Shown here one piece after another: positions 17,193 through 25,172 of a DNA stretch of 64,000 bases. The translations under genes and the position numbers were made by a program. Under the pieces are notes generated by a model. That model had not been told where the DNA came from. It worked only from the letters and a program-made list of their open reading frames with translations, and made no database searches. Numbering within the stretch: position 1 is the stretch's first letter; each line of letters starts with the position of its first letter. Source of the stretch: Streptomyces sp. AC550_RSS872 (GTDB lineage: Bacteria > Actinomycetota > Actinomycetes > Streptomycetales > Streptomycetaceae); assembly GCF_019049285.1 (NCBI RefSeq), contig NZ_JAGMUL010000050.1, forward strand, positions 41,610 through 105,609, given 5' to 3'.

Positions 17193-17446
17193 CCGGCACC
17201 GGAAGCCTTCGCTGGTTCAAGTCGAGCTACAGCGACGACGGCGGCGGCAACTGCGTCGAAGTCGCCTACGCCTGGCGCAAGTCCTCGTACAGCGACAGCG
17301 GCGGCGGCAACTGCGTCGAAGTCGCCCCCTGCCCCCACGCCACTGCCACCACCATCCACATCCGCGACTCCAAAAACCCCGACGGCCCAAATCTCACCGT
17401 CTCCGGCAAGGCCTGGACCGCGTTCATCGCGCTACCGGTCGGCTAG
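17189..17446 (+). CDS. DUF397 protein with an internal duplication
   Basis: The 85-residue protein belongs to the DUF397 family, which accompanies WhiJ-like XRE regulators and is thought to antagonise or modulate them. The family signature KSSYSD-GGGNCVEVA appears twice in a row (near residues 11-26 and 31-46), whereas family members normally have one copy of about 60-70 residues. The C-terminal IHIRDSKNPDGPNLTVSGKAW is normal. The duplication is also visible at DNA level (17220-17265 and 17280-17325). Confidence 0.93.
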   Translation: MTGTGSLRWFKSSYSDDGGGNCVEVAYAWRKSSYSDSGGGNCVEVAPCPHATATTIHIRDSKNPDGPNLTVSGKAWTAFIALPVG

Positions 17447-17462
17447 CGAATGCTAGGCTACT

Positions 17463-17468
17463 TATAAT
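17463..17468 (+). promoter_or_regulatory. TATAAT -10-like element
   Basis: A perfect TATAAT hexamer sits in an unusually AT-rich patch (17455-17480) 42 bp before the phosphatidyltransferase start. No clear -35 was seen. The element suggests a dedicated promoter for that gene downstream of the DUF397 stop. Confidence 0.4.
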
Positions 17469-17509
17469 CAAAATTCTGGGCTTTGGGCGCCCCAGCTGGA
17501 GGCAGGGAA

Positions 17510-18100
17510 GTGGAAAAGGATCACCTTGACAAGGTCTTGACGATCCCAAACGCTTTGAGTGCCCTGCGGGTTGCCGGAGTTCCGGTGTTCCTGTGGCTCG
17601 TCCTCCAGCCCTACTTCGGAAATCCGAGTCGTGACGGATGGGCGATCGTCCTGCTGATGGTCAGCGGCGTCACCGATTACCTCGACGGGAAACTGGCTCG
17701 CCGATGGAACCAGATAACCCGCCTCGGTCAGGTGCTGGATCCGGCGGCTGACCGGCTCTATACGATTTCCACGCTGCTCGCGCTGGTCCTGCGGGATATC
17801 GTCCCTTGGTGGTTCCTGGCCCTGCTTCTCGCGCGTGACGTATTCATGGCCCTCAATATCGCCACCCTGCGGCGGATCGGATACGGTCCTCTCAAGGTCA
17901 ATTTCATCGGCAAAGCGGCCACCTTCAATCTCATGTACGCATTCCCACTGCTTCTGCTGGCCGACGGAGGAGATTCGTTGGCTCACTTTGCGGGCATTTT
18001 CGGATGGGCGCTGGCGATTTGGGGAGCCGCGTTGTACTGGTGGTCTGCGGCTCTTTACACGACTCAGGTGCGCGGACTGAGGTTGGCCGCCGTCCGGTAG
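17510..18100 (+). CDS. CDP-alcohol phosphatidyltransferase family protein
   Basis: The 196-residue integral membrane enzyme carries the complete family signature: DYLDGKLARR, then eight residues to G and on to VLDPAADR (pattern DG-x2-AR-x8-G-x3-D-x3-D). About five or six hydrophobic helices surround it. It transfers a phosphatidyl group from CDP-diacylglycerol to an alcohol, with glycerol-3-phosphate (phosphatidylglycerophosphate synthase type) the likeliest acceptor. The GTG start was chosen for its upstream GGAGG; the frame extends 9 codons further. It ends at a strong bidirectional hairpin shared with purA. Confidence 0.9.
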   Translation: MEKDHLDKVLTIPNALSALRVAGVPVFLWLVLQPYFGNPSRDGWAIVLLMVSGVTDYLDGKLARRWNQITRLGQVLDPAADRLYTISTLLALVLRDIVPWWFLALLLARDVFMALNIATLRRIGYGPLKVNFIGKAATFNLMYAFPLLLLADGGDSLAHFAGIFGWALAIWGAALYWWSAALYTTQVRGLRLAAVR

Positions 18101-18131
18101 GCCGGTAGGCGAGAAGGCCCCTGTACAAACA

Positions 18132-18173
18132 GAAACTGCGCCGCGTCCGGGAGTTCGGACGCGGCGCAGTTTC
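18132..18173. terminator. Bidirectional hairpin terminator
   Basis: Perfect 18-bp arms (18132-18149 and 18156-18173; outer GAAACTGCGCC) are separated by a 6-nt loop GGAGTT. The hairpin lies between the convergent stops of the phosphatidyltransferase and purA, so it can end both transcripts. Confidence 0.9.
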
Positions 18174-18186
18174 AATGTTTACGGGC

Positions 18187-19470
18187 CTACAGGAACGAGT
18201 TGATCTCGATCGTCTCGTCCCGGCCCGGGCCGACACCGATCGCGGAGATCGGCGCGCCGGACATCTCCTCCAGCGCCTTGACGTACGCCTGGGCGTTCTT
18301 CGGGAGGTCGGAGAAGGACTTGGCCTTGCTGATGTCCTCGCTCCAGCCCGGCAGCATCTCGTAGACCGGCTTCGCGTGGTGGAAGTCGGACTGGGAGTAC
18401 GGGAGCTCCTCGACGCGCTTGCCGTCGATCTCGTACGCCACGCAGACCGGGATCTGCTCCCAGCCGGTCAGGACGTCCAGCTTGGTGAGGAAGAAGTCGG
18501 TCAGGCCGTTCACGCGGGTCGCGTAGCGGGCGATCACCGCGTCGAACCAGCCGCAGCGCCGGTCACGGCCGGTGGTGACGCCCCGCTCGCCGCCGATGCG
18601 GCGCAGCGCCTCGCCGTCCTCGTCGAAGAGCTCGGTCGGGAACGGGCCGGAGCCGACGCGGGTCGTGTACGCCTTGAGGATGCCGATGACCCGGCTGATC
18701 TTCGTCGGACCGACGCCCGCACCCGTGCAGGCACCGCCCGCGGTCGGGTTCGAGGACGTGACGAACGGGTACGTCCCGTGGTCGATGTCGAGCAGAGTGC
18801 CCTGGCCGCCCTCGAAGAGGACCACCTTGTCGTCCTCAAGGGCCTGGTTGAGGACCAGGACCGTGTCGGCGACGTAGGGCTTGATCTTCTCGGCGTAGTC
18901 CAGCAGCTCCTCGACCACCTGGTCGACGGCGATGGCGCGCCGGTTGTACAGCTTGGTGAGCAGCTGGTTCTTGACGTCGAGAGCCGCCTCGACCTTCTGC
19001 GTGAGGATCGACTCGTCGTACAGGTCCTGCACACGGATACCGACGCGGTTGATCTTGTCGGCGTAGGTCGGGCCGATGCCGCGACCGGTGGTGCCGATCT
19101 TCCGCTTGCCGAGGAAGCGTTCCGTCACCTTGTCCACCGTCACGTTGTACGGCGTGATGATGTGCGCGTTTCCGCTGATGAGGAGCTTGGACGTGTCGAC
19201 GCCGCGCTCGTTCAGACCGCTCAGCTCGGAGAGCAGGACCGACGGGTCGACGACGACGCCGTTGCCGATGACCGGGGTACACCCCGGGGAGAGGATTCCG
19301 GAAGGGAGCAGGTGGAGGGCGTACTTCTGATCACCCACGACTACCGTGTGGCCGGCGTTGTTGCCGCCCTGGTAGCGCACCACGTAGTCGACGGATCCGC
19401 CTAGCAGGTCCGTCGCCTTTCCCTTGCCTTCGTCACCCCACTGAGCACCGAGCAGCACAAGTGCGGGCAC
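18187..19470 (-). CDS. purA: Adenylosuccinate synthetase
   Basis: This 427-residue enzyme has standard length and joins IMP and aspartate with GTP to make adenylosuccinate in AMP synthesis. Motifs: GAQWGDEGKGK at residues 8-18 (GTP/IMP site), GNNAGHTVV, GRGIGPTYADK (IMP binding) and the C-terminal GPGRDETI. The gene is monocistronic with a hairpin terminator on one side and a divergent control region with an 11-bp inverted repeat on the other. Confidence 0.98.
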   Translation of the reverse strand: MPALVLLGAQWGDEGKGKATDLLGGSVDYVVRYQGGNNAGHTVVVGDQKYALHLLPSGILSPGCTPVIGNGVVVDPSVLLSELSGLNERGVDTSKLLISGNAHIITPYNVTVDKVTERFLGKRKIGTTGRGIGPTYADKINRVGIRVQDLYDESILTQKVEAALDVKNQLLTKLYNRRAIAVDQVVEELLDYAEKIKPYVADTVLVLNQALEDDKVVLFEGGQGTLLDIDHGTYPFVTSSNPTAGGACTGAGVGPTKISRVIGILKAYTTRVGSGPFPTELFDEDGEALRRIGGERGVTTGRDRRCGWFDAVIARYATRVNGLTDFFLTKLDVLTGWEQIPVCVAYEIDGKRVEELPYSQSDFHHAKPVYEMLPGWSEDISKAKSFSDLPKNAQAYVKALEEMSGAPISAIGVGPGRDETIEINSFL

Positions 19471-19511
19471 GCGCGTACACCCCTTCCGGGCGGGGCATGT
19501 CCAAGGTCAGG

Positions 19512-19543
19512 GGTGTACACGGAGGGTCTTCGCCGTGTACACC
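19512..19543. promoter_or_regulatory. Inverted repeat in the purA upstream region
   Basis: GGTGTACACGG (19512-19522) and CCGTGTACACC (19533-19543) form a perfect 11-bp inverted repeat with a 10-nt gap, 42-73 bp before the purA start. Each arm contains the palindrome GTGTACAC. It may be a two-site operator or a leader hairpin of purA. Confidence 0.5.
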
Positions 19544-19605
19544 ACGACAGGTCGCGACCGTCGTTGGCCGTGAACCGTCGGACCGGATGGCCCCGGAATA
19601 GACGA

Positions 19606-19633
19606 AGCCCCTGGCGCAATAGCGCAAGGGGCT
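19606..19633. promoter_or_regulatory. Hairpin between purA and the diacylglycerol-kinase-like gene
   Basis: Arms AGCCCCTGGCGC and GCGCAAGGGGCT (one mismatch) enclose the loop AATA. The hairpin lies 34 bp before the + strand start at 19667 and 136 bp upstream of purA. It could be a terminator for stray transcription or a leader element; the sequence does not decide. Confidence 0.4.
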
Positions 19634-19666
19634 CTTGCACAAAGATGCTACCCGAGGAAGCGAGGC

Positions 19667-20527
19667 ATGGCCGAGGTGGCGACTTTCGCGATGTCCGATC
19701 AGCTGCTGGTGGTGATCGATCCGGTTGCCCGGCGGACGGACGGGGAGTCCGTCAGGATCGCGAAAGACGTGCTCAGCGCGGGTGCGGCGACGAAAGTGTG
19801 TCTGCCGGACGATCCGGACGAGTTCGCCCGCGCGCTGACCCGCAGAGGGTCACGGCGGCCCGTGGTCATCGGCGACGACCGGGCGCTGACCCGTGCGGTG
19901 ACCCTGCTGCACCGGCAGCGGGAGCTGGCCGAATGCGTGCTGTCGGTGGTGCCGGTCGGCGGCGCGCTGTCGCTGGCCGAATCCCTCGGGGTGCCCACGG
20001 GGGCGGTGGCGGCGGCCCGGGCCGTCCTGGACGGCGTGGAGCGGCGCCTGGACCTCCTTGTGGACGACAGCGACGGTGTGGTGCTGGGCGGGCTGCGGAT
20101 CCCGCCGATACGGGACCCCGCCGCGCCGGACGGGGCCGGCGCGGCGGGGTCGGGTGCGGGGCGGCCGTGGTTGCGGACCTGCCAGTCGCTCGTACGGACG
20201 CTGGTGCCGGCGCGGGGCGCCTCCCCGGCCGCATCGGGGCCGTCCCGGCTGCGCGTCGAGGTCGACGGGGCGATGCTGGTGGACCTGGACCAGCCAGTGG
20301 AAGCGGTGTCGGTGACACCGGGCGCCGACGGGGTGGCCGAGGTGGAGGTGCGTCCGCTGTCGGTGGGCGCGGAGGCAACGCCGCTGCTGGGCGCGGGGCG
20401 GACCGTGACCGTGTCGGGGGCGCATTTCCGGTACCGGGCGGACACGGAGGTGTCGGGGCCGGTGCGGACGCGGACGTGGGTGGTGCGGGAGGGGGCTTGG
20501 GGGCTTACGGTGCCGGGGGTGGGGTGA
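19667..20527 (+). CDS. Diacylglycerol-kinase-like catalytic domain protein (degenerate)
   Basis: The 286-residue protein has the overall order of the diacylglycerol/lipid kinase family: N-terminal LLVVIDPVARRTDGE, a central nucleotide-site region RPVVIGDDRALTRAVTLLHRQ, and a C-terminal beta domain RLRVEVDGAMLVDLDQP with VEVRPLS. The usual GGDGT nucleotide motif is replaced by GDDRA, so catalysis is doubtful. It is divergent from purA, an arrangement also seen in other actinobacteria. GAGG precedes the ATG; an alternative ATG is at 19691. Confidence 0.75.
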   Translation: MAEVATFAMSDQLLVVIDPVARRTDGESVRIAKDVLSAGAATKVCLPDDPDEFARALTRRGSRRPVVIGDDRALTRAVTLLHRQRELAECVLSVVPVGGALSLAESLGVPTGAVAAARAVLDGVERRLDLLVDDSDGVVLGGLRIPPIRDPAAPDGAGAAGSGAGRPWLRTCQSLVRTLVPARGASPAASGPSRLRVEVDGAMLVDLDQPVEAVSVTPGADGVAEVEVRPLSVGAEATPLLGAGRTVTVSGAHFRYRADTEVSGPVRTRTWVVREGAWGLTVPGVG

Positions 20528-20608
20528 CGTCAGGTATCGGCTCGGACCAGCCGCAACTCGGCGTAGCGACTCCACTACACCTGCGAAGTCGATTTCCAGA
20601 ATCGAAGA

Positions 20609-21106
20609 TCAGCCCTGCCCGAACGTCTTCTCCCGGTGCACCCGCCACCGCTCCATCATCGCCACGACCTCGCCCTCCATGAACTCGAAGAAGGCGAGGG
20701 TCTCGGCCAGGCGCCGCCCTGCCGGAGTGTCGGCGCCGAGGCTGTTCACGCCCTCGCGCAGAGCCGCCTCCCACCGCTTGAGGACGGCTTCGCGGTTGGT
20801 CAGGGCCTCGTACCACTGGTCGCCGTGCACCCGGTAGCGCTCCCGGCGCGAACCGGGCTCCCGCTCGCGGGACACCATGTGCGCGTGGGCCAGGTAGCGC
20901 ACCGCCCCGGAGACCGCCGCGGGGCTGATCTGGAGCTGTTCGCTCAGTTCGGCGGAGGTCAGCACGCCCTTGTCGGAGGCGAGCAGCGCGGCGAAGACGC
21001 GGGCGGCCATGCGCTGCATCCCGGCTTCGACGAGCTGCGCCGCGAAGGACTCCACGAACTTCGACACGGACTCCGCGTCCCGGCCGGCTCCGGCTGATTC
21101 CGTCAT
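20609..21106 (-). CDS. GbsR/MarR-type transcriptional regulator
   Basis: The 165-residue winged-helix regulator contains VFAALLASDKGVLTSAELSEQLQISPAAVSGAVRYLAHAHMVSRE (helix-turn-helix) followed by the wing REPGSRRERYRV. A C-terminal helical dimerisation segment includes FFEFMEGEVVAMMERWR. It is divergent from an ABC exporter pair with 73 bp between starts, so it very likely represses that transporter. The inverted repeat at 21130-21168 is the candidate site. Confidence 0.9.
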   Translation of the reverse strand: MTESAGAGRDAESVSKFVESFAAQLVEAGMQRMAARVFAALLASDKGVLTSAELSEQLQISPAAVSGAVRYLAHAHMVSREREPGSRRERYRVHGDQWYEALTNREAVLKRWEAALREGVNSLGADTPAGRRLAETLAFFEFMEGEVVAMMERWRVHREKTFGQG

Positions 21107-21129
21107 GCCCTCACCCTAACCGGACTTCA

Positions 21130-21168
21130 TACGCTTCCTTAACTTCACAAATTTCTGAAAGAAGCGTA
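21130..21168. promoter_or_regulatory. Inverted repeat between the regulator and the ABC exporter
   Basis: TACGCTTC (21130-21137) and GAAGCGTA (21161-21168) flank an AT-rich 23-bp centre containing TTTCTGAAA. The whole divergent region is AT-rich for this genome. It is a candidate operator for the GbsR/MarR protein overlapping the promoters of both units. Confidence 0.5.
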
Positions 21169-21179
21169 CGTTCTGAAAC

Positions 21180-22118
21180 ATGACGAAGGCAATCACCGTC
21201 TCCGGACTGCACAAGTCGTTCGGCCGGACGCACGCGCTCGACGGCCTCGACCTGGAGGTCGAGACGGGCGAGGTCCACGGCTTCCTCGGCCCCAACGGCG
21301 CCGGCAAGTCCACCACCATCCGCGTTCTGCTCGGCCTGCTGCGCGCCGACTCGGGCGGCGCGCAGGTACTCGGCCGCGACCCGTGGGCGGACGCGGTGGA
21401 GGTGCACCGCCGGATCGCCTACGTGCCGGGGGACGTGACGCTGTGGCGGAACCTGTCCGGCGGCGAGGTCATCGACCTCTACGGCCGGCTGCGCGGAGGC
21501 CTCGACGCCCGACGCCGGGCGGAGCTGATCGAGCGCTTCGAACTGGACCCCACCAAAAAGGGCCGCACCTACTCCAAGGGCAACCGGCAGAAGGTCGCCC
21601 TCGTCGCCGCGTTCGCCTCCGACGTCGACCTGCTGATCCTCGACGAACCGACCTCCGGCCTGGACCCGCTGATGGAGGGGGTCTTCCAGCGCTGCGTGGA
21701 GGAGGAGCGCGACCGCGGCCGTACGGTCCTGCTCTCCTCGCACATCCTCAGCGAGGTCGAGGAACTCTGCGACCGGGTCAGCATCATCCGCAAGGGCCGC
21801 ACCGTCGAGAGCGGTTCGCTCGCCGACCTGCGCCATCTGACCCGGACGAGCGTCACGGCCGAACTGGCGGGGCCGCCCAACGGGTTGTCGCACCTTCCCG
21901 GGGTGCATGATCTGGCCGTTCAGCCAATGGAGAGGGGTCAGGGCCGCCGCGTCCGCCTCCAGGTCGACACCGACAAACTCGACGCCGTTCTGCGCTCGCT
22001 CAGCGAGTCCGGAGTGCGGTCGCTGACCTCGACGCCGCCGACTCTGGAGGAACTCTTCCTGCGGCACTACCAGGCGGACGCGAACGTGAGCGAGGGCATG
22101 AGCGAGGTGTCCAAGTGA
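21180..22118 (+). CDS. ABC transporter ATP-binding protein (exporter)
   Basis: The 312-residue ATPase has Walker A GPNGAGKST (near residue 40), a variant signature segment YSKGNRQKVALVAAF and Walker B LLILDEPTSGLDPL, followed by the H-loop region LSSHILSEVEEL. The C-terminal domain of about 90 residues is typical of drug/antibiotic exporter ATPases (DrrA-like). The stop overlaps the GTG of the permease by 4 bp. Expression is probably set by the divergent GbsR/MarR regulator, so the pump may answer to a toxic substrate. Confidence 0.95.
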   Translation: MTKAITVSGLHKSFGRTHALDGLDLEVETGEVHGFLGPNGAGKSTTIRVLLGLLRADSGGAQVLGRDPWADAVEVHRRIAYVPGDVTLWRNLSGGEVIDLYGRLRGGLDARRRAELIERFELDPTKKGRTYSKGNRQKVALVAAFASDVDLLILDEPTSGLDPLMEGVFQRCVEEERDRGRTVLLSSHILSEVEELCDRVSIIRKGRTVESGSLADLRHLTRTSVTAELAGPPNGLSHLPGVHDLAVQPMERGQGRRVRLQVDTDKLDAVLRSLSESGVRSLTSTPPTLEELFLRHYQADANVSEGMSEVSK

Positions 22119-23719
22119 CTGCCACGGCTTTCGCGGTACGGCCGGGTGGGACCCGCCAACTGGCGGGCACCGCGACCCTGTTGCGCTTCGCCCTGCGCCG
22201 CGACCGGGTGATGATCCCGGTCTGGGTCGCGGTGAACGCGCTGATGATCCTCTCCATGCCGAACACCCTGGAGAACCTCTACGACAGCCCCGCCGACCGC
22301 GCCAATCTCGTCCAGGACACGGCCGCCAACGCCTCCTTCCGCGCCCTGATCGGCCCGGTCTTCGACGACTCGATCGGTGCGCTGACGGCCTGGCGGGTCG
22401 GCGTGTACGCGGGCTCGCTCGCGGCCGTACTGAGCATGCTCCTCGTCGTACGCCACACCCGGGACGAGGAGGAGAGCGGCCGTCAGGAGCTGGTGGCGTC
22501 CGGGATGGTGGGCCGCAGGGCCTCCCTGACGGCGGCGCTGCTGACGGCGGTCGTCGCGAACGCCGTACTGGCGCTGCTGGTCACGGCCGGGCTCGCCGGC
22601 CGGGGTGCCGCCGGGGCACTGGCCTTGGGGCTCGGTCTCGCCGGGGTCGGCATGGTCTTCGCCACGCTGGCGGCGATCGTCGCCCAGTTCACCGAGAGCG
22701 CGCGGCTGGCACGGGGGCTGACGGCGGGGCTGGTGGGCGCCGCGTTCGTGCTGCGCGCGGCGGGCGACTCGGCGTCGGACGACGGTTCGTCGGCGCTGAC
22801 GTGGGTGTCGCCGCTGGGCTGGCTGGAGAACCTGCGGCCGTTCGCGAGCGAGCGGTGGTGGGTGCTGCTGCTGTTCGCGGGGGCGGCCCTGGTGCAGGGC
22901 GCGGTGGCGTACGAACTCGCCGGGCGCCGGGACGTCGGCATGAGCTTCCTGCCCGCCCGGCCCGGGCCCGCTCTCGGCCGGCTCGGCACGGCGGGTGCGC
23001 TGGCCTGGCGGCTCCAGCGCGGCGGCGTGCTCGGCTGGAGCGTCGGGTTCTTCCTCGCCGGGGTCGTCTACGGCGGGCTGACCGACGGGGTGGCCGATCT
23101 GGTCGGGGACAACGACAACGCGCGGGAGATCTTCGAGCGGATGGGCGGGCAGGCCGGGATCACCGATGCCTTCCTGGCGTCGATGGTGGGGATGCTGGGG
23201 CTGATCGCGGCCTTGTACGTGGTGGCGTCGGTGCTGCGGCTGCATGGGGAGGAGACCTCGATGCGGGCGGAGCCGATCCTCGCGAACGCGGTGGGACGGC
23301 TGCGGTGGGCCGCGGGGCATCTGGTGATCGCCTTCGCCGGCGCGGCCCTGATCATGCTGCTCGCGGGCCTGGGTTTCGCCGTCGGCTACGGCAAGGAGAC
23401 CGGCCCGATCCTCGGCGCCTGCCTGGTCCAGCTCCCGGCGATCTGGGTGGTGGGCGGGCTGGCGGTGCTGCTGTACGGGGTGGTGCCGCGGGTGGCTCTG
23501 GCTGCGTGGGGGGTGGCCGGGGCGGTGTTGCTGATCGGGTGGGTCGGGCCCGCGCTGGATGCTCCGCAGGTGGTGCTGGATCTGTCCCCGTTCGGGCATC
23601 TGCCGAAGTTGCCGGGCGGGGAGATGGAATGGGGGGCGGTGCTGGTGCTGCTGGGGGTGGCGGTCGTGCTGACGGCCGGAGGGCTGGTGGGGTTGCGGCG
23701 GCGGGACTTGACGGCGTGA
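22115..23719 (+). CDS. ABC transporter permease (two fused halves)
   Basis: The 534-residue membrane protein has about 12 hydrophobic segments in two similar halves, as in TetB/NatB-like fused exporter permeases. The first half starts RFALRRDRVMIPVWVAVNALMILSM. The second half starts LQRGGVLGWSVGFFLAGVVYGG and includes EETSMRAEPILANAVGRLRW. It works with the ATPase just upstream (4-bp overlap). The substrate is unknown. The Streptomyces intergenic repeat follows 31 bp after the stop. Confidence 0.92.
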   Translation: MTATAFAVRPGGTRQLAGTATLLRFALRRDRVMIPVWVAVNALMILSMPNTLENLYDSPADRANLVQDTAANASFRALIGPVFDDSIGALTAWRVGVYAGSLAAVLSMLLVVRHTRDEEESGRQELVASGMVGRRASLTAALLTAVVANAVLALLVTAGLAGRGAAGALALGLGLAGVGMVFATLAAIVAQFTESARLARGLTAGLVGAAFVLRAAGDSASDDGSSALTWVSPLGWLENLRPFASERWWVLLLFAGAALVQGAVAYELAGRRDVGMSFLPARPGPALGRLGTAGALAWRLQRGGVLGWSVGFFLAGVVYGGLTDGVADLVGDNDNAREIFERMGGQAGITDAFLASMVGMLGLIAALYVVASVLRLHGEETSMRAEPILANAVGRLRWAAGHLVIAFAGAALIMLLAGLGFAVGYGKETGPILGACLVQLPAIWVVGGLAVLLYGVVPRVALAAWGVAGAVLLIGWVGPALDAPQVVLDLSPFGHLPKLPGGEMEWGAVLVLLGVAVVLTAGGLVGLRRRDLTA

Positions 23720-23749
23720 CGGTCGGTGGGGGGTGGCTGCGTGGGTTTA

Positions 23750-23884
23750 TCGCCCCCGCCGCCCCTACCCGTCCCATCCCTTGAAGGGGCTCCGCCCCTT
23801 CGACCCCGGCCAGGGGGCTGCCGCCCCCTGGACCCCCGCTTCGGCCCGAAGGGCCTCGTCCTCAAACGCCGGACGGGCTGAAAG
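23750..23884 (+). repeat. Streptomyces intergenic repeat
   Basis: The order is CGCCCCCGCCGCCCCTACCC, CGTCCCATCCC, a GGGGCTCCGCCCC hairpin, a second hairpin CAGGGGGCTGCCGCCCCCTG, GGGCCTCGTCCTCAAACGCC and finally GGACGGGCTGAAA. It matches the copy at 46910-47007 in the same orientation and 7003-7135 in the opposite one. It fills the convergent gap between the ABC permease and the P450. Confidence 0.85.
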
Positions 23885-23891
23885 ATCCGGG

Positions 23892-25118
23892 CTACGCCGG
23901 CTCGACCCTCAGGCCCTCCAGTCCCCGGATCACGAAGTTCGGCTTGCGCTCCGGCTCCGCCGCCAACCGCAGGGTCGGGGCCTGTTCCAGGAGGGCCGTC
24001 ATCGAGGCCGCCAGTTCGATGCGGGCCAGGGGGGCGCCGATGCAGTAGTGGATGCCGGCGCTGAAGGAGATGTGGGGGTTCTCCTTGCGGGTGAGGTCGA
24101 GGCGGTGGGGGGCGTCGAAGACCTCGGGGTCGTGGTTGGCGGAGCCGAAGAGCAGGGCGATCTCCGCACCCCGCGGGATCGTCGTGCCGTCGATCTCGAT
24201 CTCGATCTCGTCCAGCACCCAGCGCTCGAAGAGCTGGAGCGGGGTGTCGTAGCGCATCAGCTCCTCGATCGCCGACGGGATCAGGGAGTGGTCGCCGCGC
24301 AGGGCGGCCAGCTGGTCGGCGTTGCGGAACAGGGCCCACCAGCCGTTGACCGTGGCGTTCACCGTGGCCTCGTGGCCTGCGTTCAGGAGGAGGACAGCCG
24401 TGGAGATCATCTCCTGCTCGGTGAGGCGGTCACCCTCGTCGTGCGCCTCGATCAGACCCGAGATCAGGTCGTCGCCCGGCTCCTTGCGGCGGGCCGCGAT
24501 CAGCTCCAGGAGGTACTCCGAGAACTCGACCGAGGCACGCACCGCCTTCGTCGCAGTCTCCTCGGACGGGTTCAGCTCGTACATCCCGCAGATGTCCGCC
24601 GACCAGGGCCGCAACTGCCCCCGGTCCGACTCGGGGATGCCCAGCATCTCGGCGATCACCGCGACCGGCAGGGGCTCCGCGACGTCCGTCAGCAGGTCAC
24701 CGCCGCCCGCCTCGACCAGCCCGGACACCAGCTCGCCCGCCAGCTGCCGCACATAGGGCTTCAGCTGCTCCACCGTGCGCGGCGTGAACGCCTTCGACAC
24801 CAGCCGGCGGATCCGGGTGTGGTCCGGCGGCTCCAGGTCGAGCATCCCGTGGTCGTTGAGCACGTGGAACGGCTCGTGCTCCGGCGGGGGCGCGGTCCTT
24901 CCGAAGTCCTCGTGGGTGAAACGGTGCTGGTACGTCCGGCCCAGGCGGCGGTCGCGCAGCAGCGCCGACACGTCGGCGTGGTGCGGGACCAGCCACTGGT
25001 TCGTGGGCTCGTAGTAGTGCACCCGGCCCCGGGCACGCAGTTCGGCGTAGGCGGGGTACGGGTCGGCCAGGAACGCCGGGTCCCACGGGTCGAAGGCGAG
25101 GGCGGAGGGAGCTGCCAT
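23892..25118 (-). CDS. Cytochrome P450
   Basis: The 408-residue soluble bacterial P450 has the heme loop FSAGIHYCIGAPLAR with ligand Cys359, the ExxR helix in AIEELMR, and an I-helix reading NAGHEATVN. Where most P450s have Thr after the acidic residue of AGxE/D-T, this one has Ala, as in P450eryF, followed by Thr. The substrate is unknown; no ferredoxin or reductase gene is nearby. The gene appears monocistronic, and its upstream region is taken up by a 15-bp minisatellite starting about 55 bp before the ATG. Confidence 0.95.
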   Translation of the reverse strand: MAAPSALAFDPWDPAFLADPYPAYAELRARGRVHYYEPTNQWLVPHHADVSALLRDRRLGRTYQHRFTHEDFGRTAPPPEHEPFHVLNDHGMLDLEPPDHTRIRRLVSKAFTPRTVEQLKPYVRQLAGELVSGLVEAGGGDLLTDVAEPLPVAVIAEMLGIPESDRGQLRPWSADICGMYELNPSEETATKAVRASVEFSEYLLELIAARRKEPGDDLISGLIEAHDEGDRLTEQEMISTAVLLLNAGHEATVNATVNGWWALFRNADQLAALRGDHSLIPSAIEELMRYDTPLQLFERWVLDEIEIEIDGTTIPRGAEIALLFGSANHDPEVFDAPHRLDLTRKENPHISFSAGIHYCIGAPLARIELAASMTALLEQAPTLRLAAEPERKPNFVIRGLEGLRVEPA

Positions 25119-25172
25119 GCCCGGACGTTAGCCCGGGCTCCCCCTCTCTGACCAGGGGTGTCGGAGCAGCTG

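Noticed and set aside
19606..19633. tRNA-like or riboswitch element before the diacylglycerol-kinase-like gene
   Set aside because: It is only a simple stem-loop; no cloverleaf arms, CCA end or known purine riboswitch core could be found.
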